A model generated the notes under the pieces. That model searched no databases and was not told where the DNA came from. It worked only from the letters and a program-made list of their open reading frames with translations. This document shows positions 33,793 to 48,700 of a stretch of 64,000 nucleotides of DNA, in pieces (within the stretch, counting starts at the first letter, position 1; the number at the start of each line of letters is the position of its first letter). The translations under genes and the position numbers were made by a program. Where the stretch lies: NCBI RefSeq assembly GCF_907165205.1, contig NC_058191.1, forward strand, positions 11,038,501-11,102,500. The letters run 5' to 3'. The DNA comes from Coccinella septempunctata (lineage: Eukaryota > Arthropoda > Insecta > Coleoptera > Coccinellidae).

Positions 33793-36700
33793 CTACAAAC
33801 AAATCTTTATGTGAAAAATATTCTACCTAAGCAACTAGTCATGTGAATACAACAATCAAGGGGGACACCGCAATCAAACCGATAAGTTACATAATCTACA
33901 ATATTGGTTGGTAGTTTAAATGTTGCTTGTCTCTATGACCTAGTCATACTTAGAACATAGAATATCAGGAAGGAGCTTTTTCGAATAAGTGTGACGGGAA
34001 TTGTGCGACGGAAACGGCCATATTGGTCTTCCAAGTTTTGATTTGAAAATGGGCCGACTTGGAAGTCAAATGAACAAAGTGATGTAATTTTGGTATTTTG
34101 GATTCTTGAAAGTCGCTAGAAATAAAGATTTTGGACATTTTAGCGTGAATACTTGGTGATTAATCTAGTGAAGTCAGTGTTATAATCCTTTTGAGTATTC
34201 CTAAACATCATATTACAAAATCGGAAAATATGGTTAGTTGTGCCGCTTGTGGCTATTGCTTCACATTAAAAAATGAAAATTCCAGTGTTACACTTCATAG
34301 GTAGGTGATTTTTTTAAGCTGAATATCAGTTATTAATTATGAGTTTCTGAATTTCATGACATAACAAGGTTATCCCATGACAATAACACTGCATGGGCGT
34401 AGGTGATGTCAAGTCATAGACCTTATAGTGATACCATTAAGTATATAGCCAAGCAGTGTTAGGCGGGGTGAATTTCCGCTTTGATTATCAATTTGAACGA
34501 GCGTGAAAAAGCTTCTGACTTTACGTCAGTGCTTCCCTAATTTTTTTGATTAATCAGAATCCAACTAACTATTGAAGTCAGTTTTTTGGAAACTTCATTG
34601 TCCTACACCACTGTTGAAACGGAAATATAAGTCGGCCATATTTCTCCTCTATTCCGGTCAAATTGAAACGAGCAATATGCTCCTTCCTGTTATTCTATAT
34701 TCTAAGTAGTCATATTACTCAAATTTATCAAATTTATAAGTAAGAGTGATATACAGGGTGAGTATTGGATTTGTGCATATATTTCAAAATTCGTGTGGAT
34801 TAATGCAGCAAAAATCAATATCAATTATCAAGTAAAAAACAAATATCACATGACTATATAACAAGAGAGAAGTTGACCCGATCCCAACTTCTTACATTAA
34901 TTGACCGTGATTATAAATAATAATAATATTATGCGCAGCTCAATATGCAGATAGATGCGAATCGGCATGTCTGGTTCATTGAACTCAATGAATTTCTTTA
35001 TTGACTATTTTATTTATTCATTTTATACAATTATTTTTATTTTTTGTTTTATTCATTTATTAGGTTTAGTGATTTATAACAAAGGTTAAAATATAGGTAT
35101 TTCGAAAATATGAAGTTAGGAATTTTAAATTTGGTCTACATAAATGGTCACATTCAGGATATTTGTTACTTGGTAATTGTTACGTGGTACTCGATACGTG
35201 ATACGGGTTATTTGATGCTGCATAAATCCAAATTTAGACTCTTCTCATCAAATGGAAAATTATCTCAAATTACTATTTCTCCGAATTTCTATCAGTTACA
35301 AAGATATTTTACTTTTGGTATCAATTTTATGGCAAGTTAGTTCCTGGATCCTTGATATTAAGATAAAAAGGATGTTATTTTATACTGAAATGATCAAAAT
35401 TACGAAGTTAAAATACGAAAAAATCTTGCCACTTGTCAACGAATATTTGAAAAAAGGACGAAAATTGTTTGCTGAAACTTCGAAACATTCAATAAAACAA
35501 TATCTTTCCGTTATTAATCATTATTTAAGTTAAAAAAATAATATTTGAAAAAATTAGGTATATCGGTAACTATCTTCGAAGTTATGAGAACAGTGAAAAC
35601 TCAATATTTCTTCAATAGTCACAAGGAAGAACAATTATGGCACCCCGAAACAATAAATACAAATTGCAATCACCTACTTGAGATACATCACTTGAAAGAT
35701 TTTGAATTTAAAACAGATTATGTGTTTCGCTAACAAAATAGCATCTTCAGGTGAGTGAAGGTAAAAATATTGTGATATTTTCATCGAGTATCGGACACAT
35801 TAATCCAATATTTGTATAGAATGCTTCACGGTTATACATATAAAGAAAATATTCGTGATTAATTCAATATGGCAATATTGACAAATAAACCAAAAATTAT
35901 TAATCAGGCGATTATGATTTGAAATATGGGCCTAATAAATGTCCTCAGCGTAAAGGAAGAAATTGTAGAACAGTATATTATTAATTGGAATTTTGCGAAA
36001 TTTTTGACGAGATCTTAAATGGTGCATCAGAGGAAGAAGGTTGCCATTAGAATTTCCTGTTTGGGGATGGCTCGTAGACTTCGAAGATATGCCAATGGCA
36101 AGTTTTCGAGAACTCATCCTGTATAAATACAATATAAAGAGTGAGTCTTTGACTCGTACAAATATTTCAACAGTAGATTCTTGAGGTCAAAAGAAACACT
36201 TTTTTCCGAATCGGCTCTGTTAAAAAGATACAGGCTGTTGAACCATAAAAAAATGATATTTTCATCTCACAAACGAATTTATCGAATGAAATGAATTTCG
36301 GAATACAGTTTTTCATTTATTTGAAGAATCTTTTTCGAACACAAGAAATTACCCACGTCTTCCAGTTTTGTCATTATGACCATTACGTACCATAATAATA
36401 TCGAAAATTCAAAGAACCGAACTCTTGAAACTAAGTTGGACACTATCTATTGAATATTAGAACGTTTTGTGAAATAAAAATATTTCCTCGTACAATGCGC
36501 TTTTTCGAGTAATTTGATGTTCAAAAATTAAAAAGTATCTGTGGAATTTGAAAAATTGGGTACTTTGGCTGAATACAACTCTGTTCAAAAAATCCAGACG
36601 TGTAGTGTCATAGATTTAGCTAGTTATTCTGAAGGTAATTTTGTTCTTCTATGGGTGGCACAGCTCATTATGAAAAATTAAAACGGCTATATCTTTTTAT

Positions 36701-39700
36701 CAGGACCAAATCGGAAAAAATGGGATAGAAAGTGTTTCTTTTGACCTCAAGAATCAAGTGTTGAAATATTTGTACGAGTCAAAGACTCACCCTGTATACT
36801 ATTGAAATAAACGTCCAAATCAAAGACCCAACCTATACATGAACTTGCAGTCAGTGTTGAAAGTTGCGGAACCCTAAAACTATTCATTAAAAAGACAAAT
36901 TTCTTTAAACCACACAACCACAATTTATAATTTTTTCTACGACAAACTTCACTACTTTGACATTTACAACATTTACCTATTGTACCCGATGAAGACCTCC
37001 TCATCAGAGCGTTGGTCAATGTCTTCACGTCGATGTCTTCAAGGAGCATATCGACCGATCCTCCGCAACTGCAACAGTCAACGGAGGGGGCCAAAAACCA
37101 TTGCGAACGAGTCTTCATTCTCTCAGTCTGTCTCTCGTGTACTTGGGGTAGATAAGTCAAACTTTTCGTACTTTCCGCGTACTTGTTGACCTCCTTCAGT
37201 TCGTCCAGTGTCATTTTGGGTCCAGAATGATTCTGGCTGGTCCGCGAACTGTGGCTGCCACTAGACGAATGGGAGGTGTTGTTGCCAGCCTACAAAACAT
37301 ATTTTATAGAATATAAAGTTAATGAAAGCACAGTGAATCTAGAAAATCCAATGAATTTTTTTCCCAGAATTTGTAGTGAATAACAGGGACGTATTCGAAT
37401 AAAATATTTTGATATTGGGTGTTTGGAAACATGAACTATCCAATGATTAACGGTCACGCTTATTTATAGTCAATTAAATTCCTCTGAGAAAAATTATTAC
37501 TGTCAGTAGGAAGTTATAGTTGGGGAGCCGACTATGCTTAATCGGGATTTACTCGAGCGTCGTGGAGACCTAGTGGATTTTGAAGATTAGATGCACTTTC
37601 AGCGGTGGGGAAAGCGTCTGGCGGTTTTCAAAGATGTAATTCAGGTCTAATTTTTGGTAGAGGTACTCTACAAGGTCCAAGGTCCCCTTATATTGATCCG
37701 ACACGCTCGAGTAAATCCCGAATTTCCCTCTTGGGCTCCCCAACTATTGAAACAATTCATTCAAAACGATCTCTACATCAAATTTCGTCGTTCTAAGATG
37801 CAAATTGCCTAACTCACAAAATGACAGTTTTGCAGGAGAACTAAAAAACTTCGTAAATTTGAATCTTTATTAGAAGCAAACTAAATTTTAATATGTTTCA
37901 ACATTTCTTGTCTTTCAAATTAGAACTTGGGCCGCTGTCAGATCATTGGTTTGTGCGTTTGTCACTAGAATGCACTAATACCTTTGTTTTCATCAAAAAT
38001 GGACTTGGGCAATTTGCATCTTAGAACGACGATTTGCTACAAATGATGTCTCAAGCACCTTGAGGTTTGTGTAAGGGTAAGTGTTATGAATAATCCAAAA
38101 ATGTGATAAGTTATAGGGTGTCCTGTCTGAAATAATAAAGTTTGGTCTAACTTTCCCTATAACCGGAAGTACGCCCGAGACCAATGTATTGTAGTCGAAT
38201 AGATCTCGGTTATTCATTATGATTAAAAAATTATCAAGAAAAAATCTCCAGATTCTCTAGACAATATCGGGTGATCCAAAACTCTGGAAACGGTGAATTT
38301 ATTTCGCGCACGGTAGAAAATCGATATTATAATCGATTTCAAGCGAATAACCCGTAATAACCGCTGGTTATTGCTGGTTTTGCCCTTGGTTATGCCCCTT
38401 CACAACTTCTAACCTCACTTCAATAACCAGAAGTTTGACCCATCTCTCGAGTATGGTTATCTCCGGTTATCTGCGGTCCAAAATGATGACGTTGAAGGGC
38501 TAGTTCATGACGTCAAGATATAATAACCGATAATGACCAAAAGCGCCTGAATGCAGTTGGTCATTGTTGGTTATTGTTGGTAATTACCAATGATGACCAG
38601 GTTATTCGCTTGAAATCGATTTGATACTAGGGTCTTTAGTAATTTCGTCCGAGGAACTGAATTGCCTCATCAAATTTTATGCCCGCTGGGACCTTGTATG
38701 AGATATGAGGCGCAACTTCGAAATTTTTCGTCCATTTTTGGCCCGTGATGAAAATTTCACTACTTGCTACTTTTACTTATTGAACTAGGTGAGAAAATAA
38801 AAATTTTTTAGTATAAGCTATGCTATTTTTAAAAAATAACACACTTTAAACCGTTCACTTAAAACTAGAACGAATAAAAAACATTACAAACACAAAGTGT
38901 TAATATTTCACAAAGCTTCCTGAAACACTGTTGACAACTGTCAAAAGTCACCGTTAATACAATTGACAATTGTTGTTTATGGAATGTTGTTCCATACGAA
39001 TATATTGGCTGGACCCAAAGTAGCCCTGATCTTAATCAGGTGCGAGCTTTGGGGGGAGTTCGGAAAGGGGATACCCGCATGGCGGTGGTTTATCACCTCT
39101 ACTGCGGAATTTCGTGCTGAAGGGGTTCCTGGACCAGTTGCAAAGGGCCGGCCTTGTGGCATATGCGGAAGACCTTGTCCTACTGATCAAATGTAAGGTA
39201 ATGGGTGTCATTTTCAATCTGATGTAGAATGCTCTGCGCATGATTTAGCGATGGTTCTTTCTAGGAGGATGGTGCCCTGCAACATCAAGCTTCCTAATTC
39301 GCTTAGGATTGAGCCCATTCTATCTATCTTGCTCTATCTGAGCAAGTTCGACATCTTGTTATGATACTGGACCGTAAACTACGGTGAAACAAAAACATCG
39401 AGACCCAATAGAATAAGTCGAATATGGTTTGTTGGTCTACTCGGTAAGGCAAGGAGCTTCAAACCACGCTTTATGCACTGACTGTATACTGTGGTGGTGA
39501 AGCCTATATCAACCTACGCATCTTAGGTGTAGTGTACATCCATGGGAAGAACTGTAGCCGAACCATTAGGACTAAATGCTAGGTCAGAGCCTGCCTAAGC
39601 AATACGTACGTAGATCTACCCCTAAGGCAGCGATGTAGTCTTTTATTTCACGGTGGTGGATATGAAGACATACCTAAGATTCTGGGAGTAGGGACAGTGG

Positions 39701-42700
39701 ACTGTTTAGGGGGAACATGAGTGCCCTCAAGATGAAGAGGATGCTTCTTCATAGAGGGGACCGCGCGGACACCAGCCTCTACCCCTCCTAGAAAGGCCAC
39801 TTCCTGTGCCTTACGGTCCTACTTGGCACACCGATGGCTCTGTGCTGACCGCTGGAACTGGAAAGGGTTCGAAGCATCTCGTTTCAACCACTCCCCTAGG
39901 AAAGGAACGTTCCACAGTCTGGGCTGAACTGTAAGCTGTTCTTGTGTGCAAACTGGAGAATTTCCGTAGGAGATACCTCGGAAAACACATCTATGTATGT
40001 TGTGACAGTCAGGGAATTCTTAAATTCCTTTTCGAGGAAAAGGTCAGCTCATACTTACTAGGGGAATACAGAAAAGCTCTGAGTGAGCTGGCTCCGGTAA
40101 CCTTGTAAAAGTTATTTGGAAGCCGGCGCACGCAGGGTTTCCGGGAAACGAGAAGGCAGACATACTGGCTAAGCGTAGAGCCCGCTCAGCGCTGCCGATC
40201 GGTCGTACATCTGTCAGGAATTTATTGGATGGCTCGACAGACAATTTTTCTCTGAGCATGGGAAATGGTCCCGGACAGTCGAGAGATCTCATTGAGAGAT
40301 CACTCTCTAAGCCTGAGATCAAAATCTAATGGCCCTTGAGGAAACAGCTAAGTCTGGAGACAAGTGCAATGATTGGCCACTAGTTCAATAAACATTTAAA
40401 GGAACTGGGACTTATTGGTTGTTCCTTGTGCCGCTGGTGCAGAAGCAGTGATGAAATTGTTGAATATACACTATAATTGGAAAATTTTTGGAAACAAGGG
40501 AACTTTCAGGAGGTGGTCATAATGTTTATTCGCACTCAATGTTAAAAGATCAGACAAGTTTGCTGGCTCTAGTGTCCGATTATTCTTGTTTCATGAATCA
40601 TGATGAAATAAGTAGGCAGAGGTTTTTAATTACCTGGAATAAACCATTTTGCTCCAGGGAAATTGAAAGTCTCGTACATGACTCGAGGAGGGAATGCTCT
40701 GTAATTATTCCTAAGGAAGACGAACTAACTTGAGGTTGAGTAACCTCAAGTAGAGCTGGAGTGGACTGACATTCTTCTACGCCGGCATGGCCTGAAAAAA
40801 GTGAATATTTTAGATATGTTCGGGTTCGAAATGCTTGAAAGTGATACCAACATGACTCAAATAGTTATTGAAGTGATCCAAAGTTTAACTTAGAAAGAAG
40901 CAAAGGTTCTCAAAAAGTCCACATAATTCTCAGTGAAATAAACTTATTGGTGAACTAAGATAAGGACCAAAATGTGTTTTGATATTGAATCATTAGGGTA
41001 GGATGAGGCACAGTGTTACACGAGATCTGTTACAATACGCATATCTTCGTCTCTGTTTTTCACTTTTATGATGTTATATAGTTCATCAAGAATGATTGAC
41101 ATCTCTGGTGGCTATGGAAAATCGAATGTTAGTTGGTAATAGCCTAAAGTTAAGAATTTGTGTTGCGGAATTCAAGTTGGTATCCTGAAATAAACAGTGG
41201 CCTATAGACCTATTCATCATATGTGAATCTATGCACTGACCGAAAATAATTTGAAATTTGTACTGCTTCTTATGATCTTAATTCAATCGAACAAATTGGA
41301 AACATAATCATATCAATTTCGAATGCTGATAAATATGGTCTGAATTTAAATATTTATTCTTTTCAAATACTTTTCTAGGTTATATTTATAAATTTCACTT
41401 CCATGATTGAAACTACATAAATTATATAAGACCAGATACATATAAAGCTGCATAAGTGTAGACTTTCAAGGCCTATTGAGGTGTCAATCATTCATAAACG
41501 GACTATACACGTTTATAAAACCCTCAAGCAGTCATCTTTGACAACTGCCTTTGCCACAGTTTGTATTATATTTAGGTAAGTAATGTTGGTTTTCCTTTAT
41601 TCATCAACTGTTGAGTTACGGATTACCGTTGAGTAGTTTTTTGTAAACTTGACATTGTAAAAGTCATCAATATCTTTTTATACTCTTTCTAGTTATTAAA
41701 AGAAAATGGTGCGAAATCGTCAGAGGAAGACGTTTTACTGTATTTATAGTGAAAAAGATGTTTACTTTTCCTCTTTTTGTTAGTTTCCTATTATTATTTC
41801 CATGTTGTAACATTGTGCCTCTTATTCTGTAACTATGTACACGAGATACGGGGCTGAGTGCTACAATAGACTGATTTAATTGAAGTGCAAATTAAATTAA
41901 GAAGATGCTGATAATGCTTTTATTTGTATAATTTTTAATAATGAGAGATTGTTATAGTTTATATCCATGCCGAAAACAAGCTAATTAAAACAATATGCTT
42001 ATCCCTAAATTCTAGTTTTTTTCTTGTACCCCACCTTTTACCCTAGTATTTTGTTATTTCAACATTGGGTAATTGCAAGAGATCCCAAGTTATTTATTCA
42101 ATACGCAACAACAAAGATTATAATCAATGTTTTATCAGTGAAATCGTACACATTATATTTTATAAACACTGATAAATTTGGTATATTCTATGATTAATTT
42201 TTCGTTTTTTCTGAAAGAATTGTATTCAAGAAGAATTGTATACATTCACCATATACCTCAGTAATTCAATATTTACATATGTACAAAATTTCAACTCTCC
42301 GTCAAGAAGGGTTGGGAAAAAATAATCAGTGATATTAGAAATGTTATACCAGGAAGGAATCATTTCAAAAACATTTTTTAGGAATGCATGACATTGTTAG
42401 CATAACATGCTACAAGTATTATGATTCTGTTGTCTGAGAATCAAAAGCTGTAAAAATTATTCCTTCCAGATTAACACGCCTTATATCAGGAAATGGGAAA
42501 TCAGTGAACAATCGAATATTAATTTTTGAAGTTCATGTTGATATCACTTTCCATGTATTTTTTATATATTCAATAAATCAATCTACTTACATAATCAGTG
42601 TTGTTCATTGTTAGAATACCTGATACTTCTATTTTCAAACTACTTCAATTACCGAGCAATACGCATGCAAAGAAAATAAACAACAGCCCAGGAGCAAAAA

Positions 42701-45700
42701 GAGGAAATTTCCAAATCAGCTTATGCCAAGTGTTCCAAAAAGCAGGTGCTCTCGACCAAATTACGATTGTTAGCTTCCAATGTGAGGACCATTATGATGT
42801 TTATTTTGGAAATGCATTTTTCTACCGTTAGCTAAGTTCACTGATATGATTTGGTGTCTAGGTAGTCATTCGATATTTTAAAATGATTTACAATAAAAAC
42901 TCACTGAACACAAACAATTCTTTGAATTTACAAATTTGTTGTTCAACAACTTACTTTCGGAAAAATGCGAACACAAAATTGTGTAATAAAAATGGCAAAT
43001 TTCTATAAAAAGTTTTATTACAAATAATATCACAGCAATCTTATTAACATTCGATTCAAGCTCAGAATTCAAATTTGATGAACGTACTGTGATAAATTCC
43101 AAATTTTTGTGTCCTAAATGAAAATATTAATGGTTAACGATTAACAACATTAAATTGTTCATTACTTCACGAGTTTCAAACGAAAAATAAACTGTATATA
43201 AATCGCGCTAAAAACAACATTCATTTTTCATTAGGCAGAAAAGAAACAATCATTTGTGTCGCATTCATTTACAACGTTTCTCTCATCAAATTTGGGTTCT
43301 GTATCATATAAATTAACAGTGCAAAAGGAAGAACAAAAATTATTAATAAAAAACAACACCTAACTAAATACGTCTAAATGGTGTTAGTAGCGCTAATGTT
43401 ACCTTCCAAGCTGTAATCGGTTTGCGAAAGCTCTAGATCACAACGCAGCCATGTGTCACTGCCCAGGGATAAGTGGCCTTCAAAAAAAAAATCAAAATGC
43501 GATAGAGAAAAGATGTCAACTCATCATTTCCGAGATATTTGGAAGCGCCACAAAAGCCCCACACACCTCAACCTCGTTTCCTATTTCTGTTAGTTATTGA
43601 CGAGGACTTTGACAATACACAAAACCAGATATATTGAAGAAATGATTATTTTATCAAGAGAAAAGGTGCAATGTTCGGTAACAAAAGAATTCAGACATAA
43701 ATTACCTCTTGCTAAATTATGATCTGAGCATCAGTTGCTATGGAGAAATATATACGAAATAAGAATTGAAGTGGTAACAATTGATCTGTTATCAATAAGG
43801 AGTGAATTAACTCGCAATATAGGAATATTCAGCATATACTATTTTTTTGAAAAATGCTCCAACAAGTCGATTTTGACTTTAATTTATGCAACTCTCATGT
43901 ATAATTGATAAGTTCATCATGTAACCTCACTTTTGTGACAGAACTGGATATACCTTTTATTGCTCAGGATGATTCGTTCATTGATGGTTTTTTCAACAAC
44001 CCCTTTTTATTATAGAGACGAATTTCAATTTTACTTATACATTTTGAGGACAATGATACACTTTAGGGGTGATTGATGTTTTTGAAGGCACTTTTCCTTG
44101 ATAATTGATGATCTTAAATGAAATTCAAAATATCAAACATAAATGAACATGTAGATAAAACATTTATCCATAAATTGATAACCTACGAAATAGGCATTTT
44201 TTCGATAACACTACAAAAAAAATCACGCACCACTAAAATGTATGTCACTGACCTTGAAATATATAAGAAAAGGTAAAAGACGAATTCAACAAGATTGACC
44301 ATTTCAACTCGGTAATAAAATTGAGGTTGATTAAAACCCCAGTAAACAAAAATTTCTTAGCATCAAAGGGTATATCCATTTCTAGCACAAAAATATAGGA
44401 TTGCCATTTGAAAAAACTGAACTACCTTCCACCCCTCTTAGTGAGTGTTGAACAAATTCCTCATTATACATGAAAAGTTTCGTAATTTTCTTGTTCCAAA
44501 AAGTTTATTTCACACTTTTATTTTGACAAATTGTTTCGATTGTGTGCCGTACTTAGAATATTGATTGACAAGAAAATTGAGCCCTGTACAACAACCATCA
44601 AATATGGAACGATGCCTGCGTCTCATTCAAAAACATAATTCACTTGATCAACTGATCCTCGACTTCATAAAGCTATTTGACAAATCAAGCTCTGTGTCGC
44701 TATATCCAAATCGCATCTTATTCTTCTAACCGATGATTTGAGAAGAAAAAATAAGAAGTTCATTAAAATGAACTCCCTATAGAGAGTACTAAATATCGGT
44801 AGATCAAGCTAATCTTTGATATATTTCAAAGTATTCGAAACTACAATTGATGACAAAACGAGAAAATAATTGATCAGACAAAATTACTAGATTCTTCTAT
44901 TTTCTTATTTATCAAACCGATGTTTGTGGATTATTAAGCACTAGGCACTAAAAATGACTTTTGTAACGAACTCAAAACTATTATTTTCTCATGAAATGCA
45001 AACATTACTTTTTATAACCTTCATTCCGACTATTTTTGATATTTTTCAATTGTTGGTTGAATGAGTTTGTTCAATATTTTTTACATTTATATTATTTAAG
45101 AAAAAACATTGTATTTTGAGCCCTTTTAATCCCTCTTTAATTTTATTCGCGTTCATTCTGAGTTGTATACCTTACTGTGATTACATGACCTGAGGTTGGA
45201 TGAAAATTGGGAATCAATCATTGTCCCCCCTCTTAAAGGTTCGACCAATTCAAAACTGTTAGTTATATATATTCTTAATACTTATCTCTTTTTTCTTGAG
45301 TATTCTTTCGTATGCATTATGCATGTAAAGAAAAAGTTTTTGAAGAATACGAGGAAGAATATGAAACGCGTCATTCTTCTTTTTTTTTATTATAAAATGT
45401 GCAATTATAAAACAAAGGAAAATATTATAAGAAGTGAGAAAAAAATTATGTTGACTCCTCTCTTTTTTCTTCTCCATTATACTATTTTTCAGCAATTAAA
45501 TTCAATATAGTCAAAAATACTATTTTTGAAGCAGTCGACTGAAATTACTGCTTTAATTTAGACCTATCCCTAAATACTTCCAAAAATAGGAAAGAAATAA
45601 AAAAGATTGTAACTGTTCAGTTCATTTCAAATAATTTTTGACCCTATGACGTGCTATTTCGATACTAAATCTTACCCTCAAAAATTATCTCGGAAAGCCA

Positions 45701-48700
45701 AAAATATTTTTATTTGTCCAACAGAAAAAATAGGAAGTTTTTTCATTGAAGAAAAATTTCAATTCATGTTATTTCCGAGGTGAAATGATTTTTTCAATTA
45801 AATTCCACATAAAAAATTTCTCGAAAAGTCTCGCATTGGCTACATATTCGCAACTTCTACTGATCGATTGATCGTGTTCTAGCAACATCCCACATTCTGG
45901 TAGTCTTTACTCCCTTACAACTAATACGGATGACGAGAAAGTCCTGTGGTATAAACTCCTCTTAATTCCCATCAGAGCTTCAAAACGAATATAAAGAAAA
46001 GTGAAAATAAAAACGAGCCTGGTTAACAAGAATTTCCACAGTGCGATCCATGAGTGCAAATGTAAGCCTCACCAAATTCAAAATGACTCGATTCCCGGAA
46101 TTTTGCTTACCAAATAATTTTAGCAGATTTGGGTCAGCCTCATAGGGCTGCTTTATGTGGAAGCGATCGATAATTAACTCATGCAAACCTTCGGAGAACC
46201 AATGAGAGGTCTAATACTTGATAAAAACCAACTGACTTATAACTAAGTGCGGGAGTTTTGAAATGGTTTATGACTATACCGTAACCCTAAAAAAATCGAT
46301 TGTGTTCCTGTCCCAATTCAATACGAATGATTGGAAACAAATAGTTTTAGACACGTCGATGGCTTGATAAAGTGGTCATCCCTCAGTATAAACAGAGACT
46401 ATCGCATATCAATTCTTTACTATAAACGTCCAAAACGGCTCATTACATCCAACTGGTTGAATTCAGATTTGTCGCGGAGCGATTGAAAGAAAAATGGTAA
46501 AAATTCCATTCCTTTTTGAACAGGTGTTCAAACAAGCGTCACTCCTGCCGAAACAATAGGTAACAATAAACAATTTTTTTCAGAACAATGGGTCGATCAG
46601 ACTGTTCAAACCATATCGGATCCAATGGCACGTCTTATGACTAACTGAAATTCCGAGAAAAAAAGTAGCGATATAACTGATAAGCTTGCTCGTTTCATAT
46701 GATTAATATCACAATTCCTCGATGACAATTAATATTCAGGTATGCGGTAAACCAGCAATTAGATTCCAACACCTGAATTCGAATAACAATCTAACTGGAT
46801 TCATTTGTTTAGTCACGAATTCATTCATAAACAAGAAATAGATAACATTGAGTAATGAGTCGCAGATGCAGGAATATTCTTATATATAGTTAGTACTAGC
46901 TTAAACCCATGGCTTTATTCTCGTAATATTTTATAGTAAAATTGAAATTAACAATTCCCCACGGCCAAAGACGCTTTCACTTATTACGATTCTAGTCCAG
47001 ATCTAAATGATCGGACCCCTTCTATTCTCTTCGAATTAGCCCTCACATAGATTTCATTTCTTGCATAAATTCGTGTTTCTTAAACCTGTCATACCCTGCG
47101 GAATATCCGATGGAAAACTAAGAGCATTGTTCATCACAAATAAATGCCGCAGATAAGGGTCGTATTTATTTTCATATTGATTCATTTCATGCCAGTCAAA
47201 AACTCTCTTCAAATTATATATCTCAAACATTATTTTGGATTGAATTTAAAAATTTTAAAATTGCTCATCGCGGGTTATCCTCGAAATTAATTTATATTCT
47301 ATGACGGACTTGAAAGAACTTTTTGAGCTCTACAAACTTTTACTGAGCGTCGGCCATAAAAGCATAAAATCAACGGCTTCATTCACGACTTGTTCATGAC
47401 AAAAATCGATATTTTTCGTAATGTCTTCATTATGTGAGAATAATTCACACAAATACCTACTCGAATGAATTTTGTCCACATATAATATTTAAAAAAAAAG
47501 TAATAAATTTAGCTTTTTCATAAAAGTAACATCATAAGAGAAGAATTGGTATCGAATATTAAATAATTACAGGTTAAGCTTCCTCTATGACACTCGCTGC
47601 TATAGGTGTCTTGCATGTCGAACAACCTTAATTAAGAAACTACAGTAACTTTCTCGTTGATATGCTATAAAGCTGTTCTCTGCATTCTTTAAAATGTAGG
47701 TATGTGAAAATAGGGGTAGAAGCCAATCTATTTACTGAATCAAATTATTTATTTCATCAAAGTTATTTAAGATTACCTAAGATATTCATGTTAGAATTTG
47801 AATTCATTATGAATCTTGCTGTATACAATGAACTCTTGATAAAAATGCGAAATTTCACAATTTTGAAGCGTTATTGAACCGTATATCGTTCCATTTTCAA
47901 TGGCATTGTTTTGAGTTCTCAACTGTCAAATATTGACAACGGGCTATTCAAATCAAATCTCCATTTGGGAAACCTGTCATAATAAACTAATTAAACTGTC
48001 ATAAGCTCGATCATAAGACAGACTTTCCCCTATTTAGACTTAATATCGACCGATGTTAGAAACTAGACCATATTGGAATTATGAAAGTGTGAAAAATAAA
48101 TGATTTTTTTTTTACTACAATCTCCACACTAGAAATATTTAGTAATTTATATTGGCTTACATAGATTTTGTATTGTTACGCACTTATTAGTAAATTGCAG
48201 GTGCAATTTCAGTCGTCACTCTTCAATTCGGTTGATCCAATAGAAAGATTGCCCTGTCTTATAACTTATAACACAATGTTCAAGGTGCTCTTTTATTGAG
48301 TTTCATTAAAGATTGAGTTAAATAATTTTAAGATGCCCTCTAGATACATATATTCAGAGAAATTAGTTATATGTAATACTTCTTCCACGATAAGTTAGGT
48401 GGCTCTTTGTTATACGCATTTTCTCTTCTAGTAACTACCCTGTTTAGTTGGGAAAACATTGTTTTGATTGAATATCTGCCAAATGGAAAATTAAAAGGAA
48501 TGAAATTTGACATATATAAAACGCTTAATGAATGTTACTCCCATGACAGCTTTTGTAACCACGAAATTTTAAATTAAACAACATTTTTCAAATCAAAAAT
48601 TGGTTGGGAAAATACGAGTTTCATAAGCCACTTTTTTGTGTGGTGTCTTTTTCTTCTAAAATCGTTTTTTTTATTATAAATTCGATAGTTCGAAGAACAT

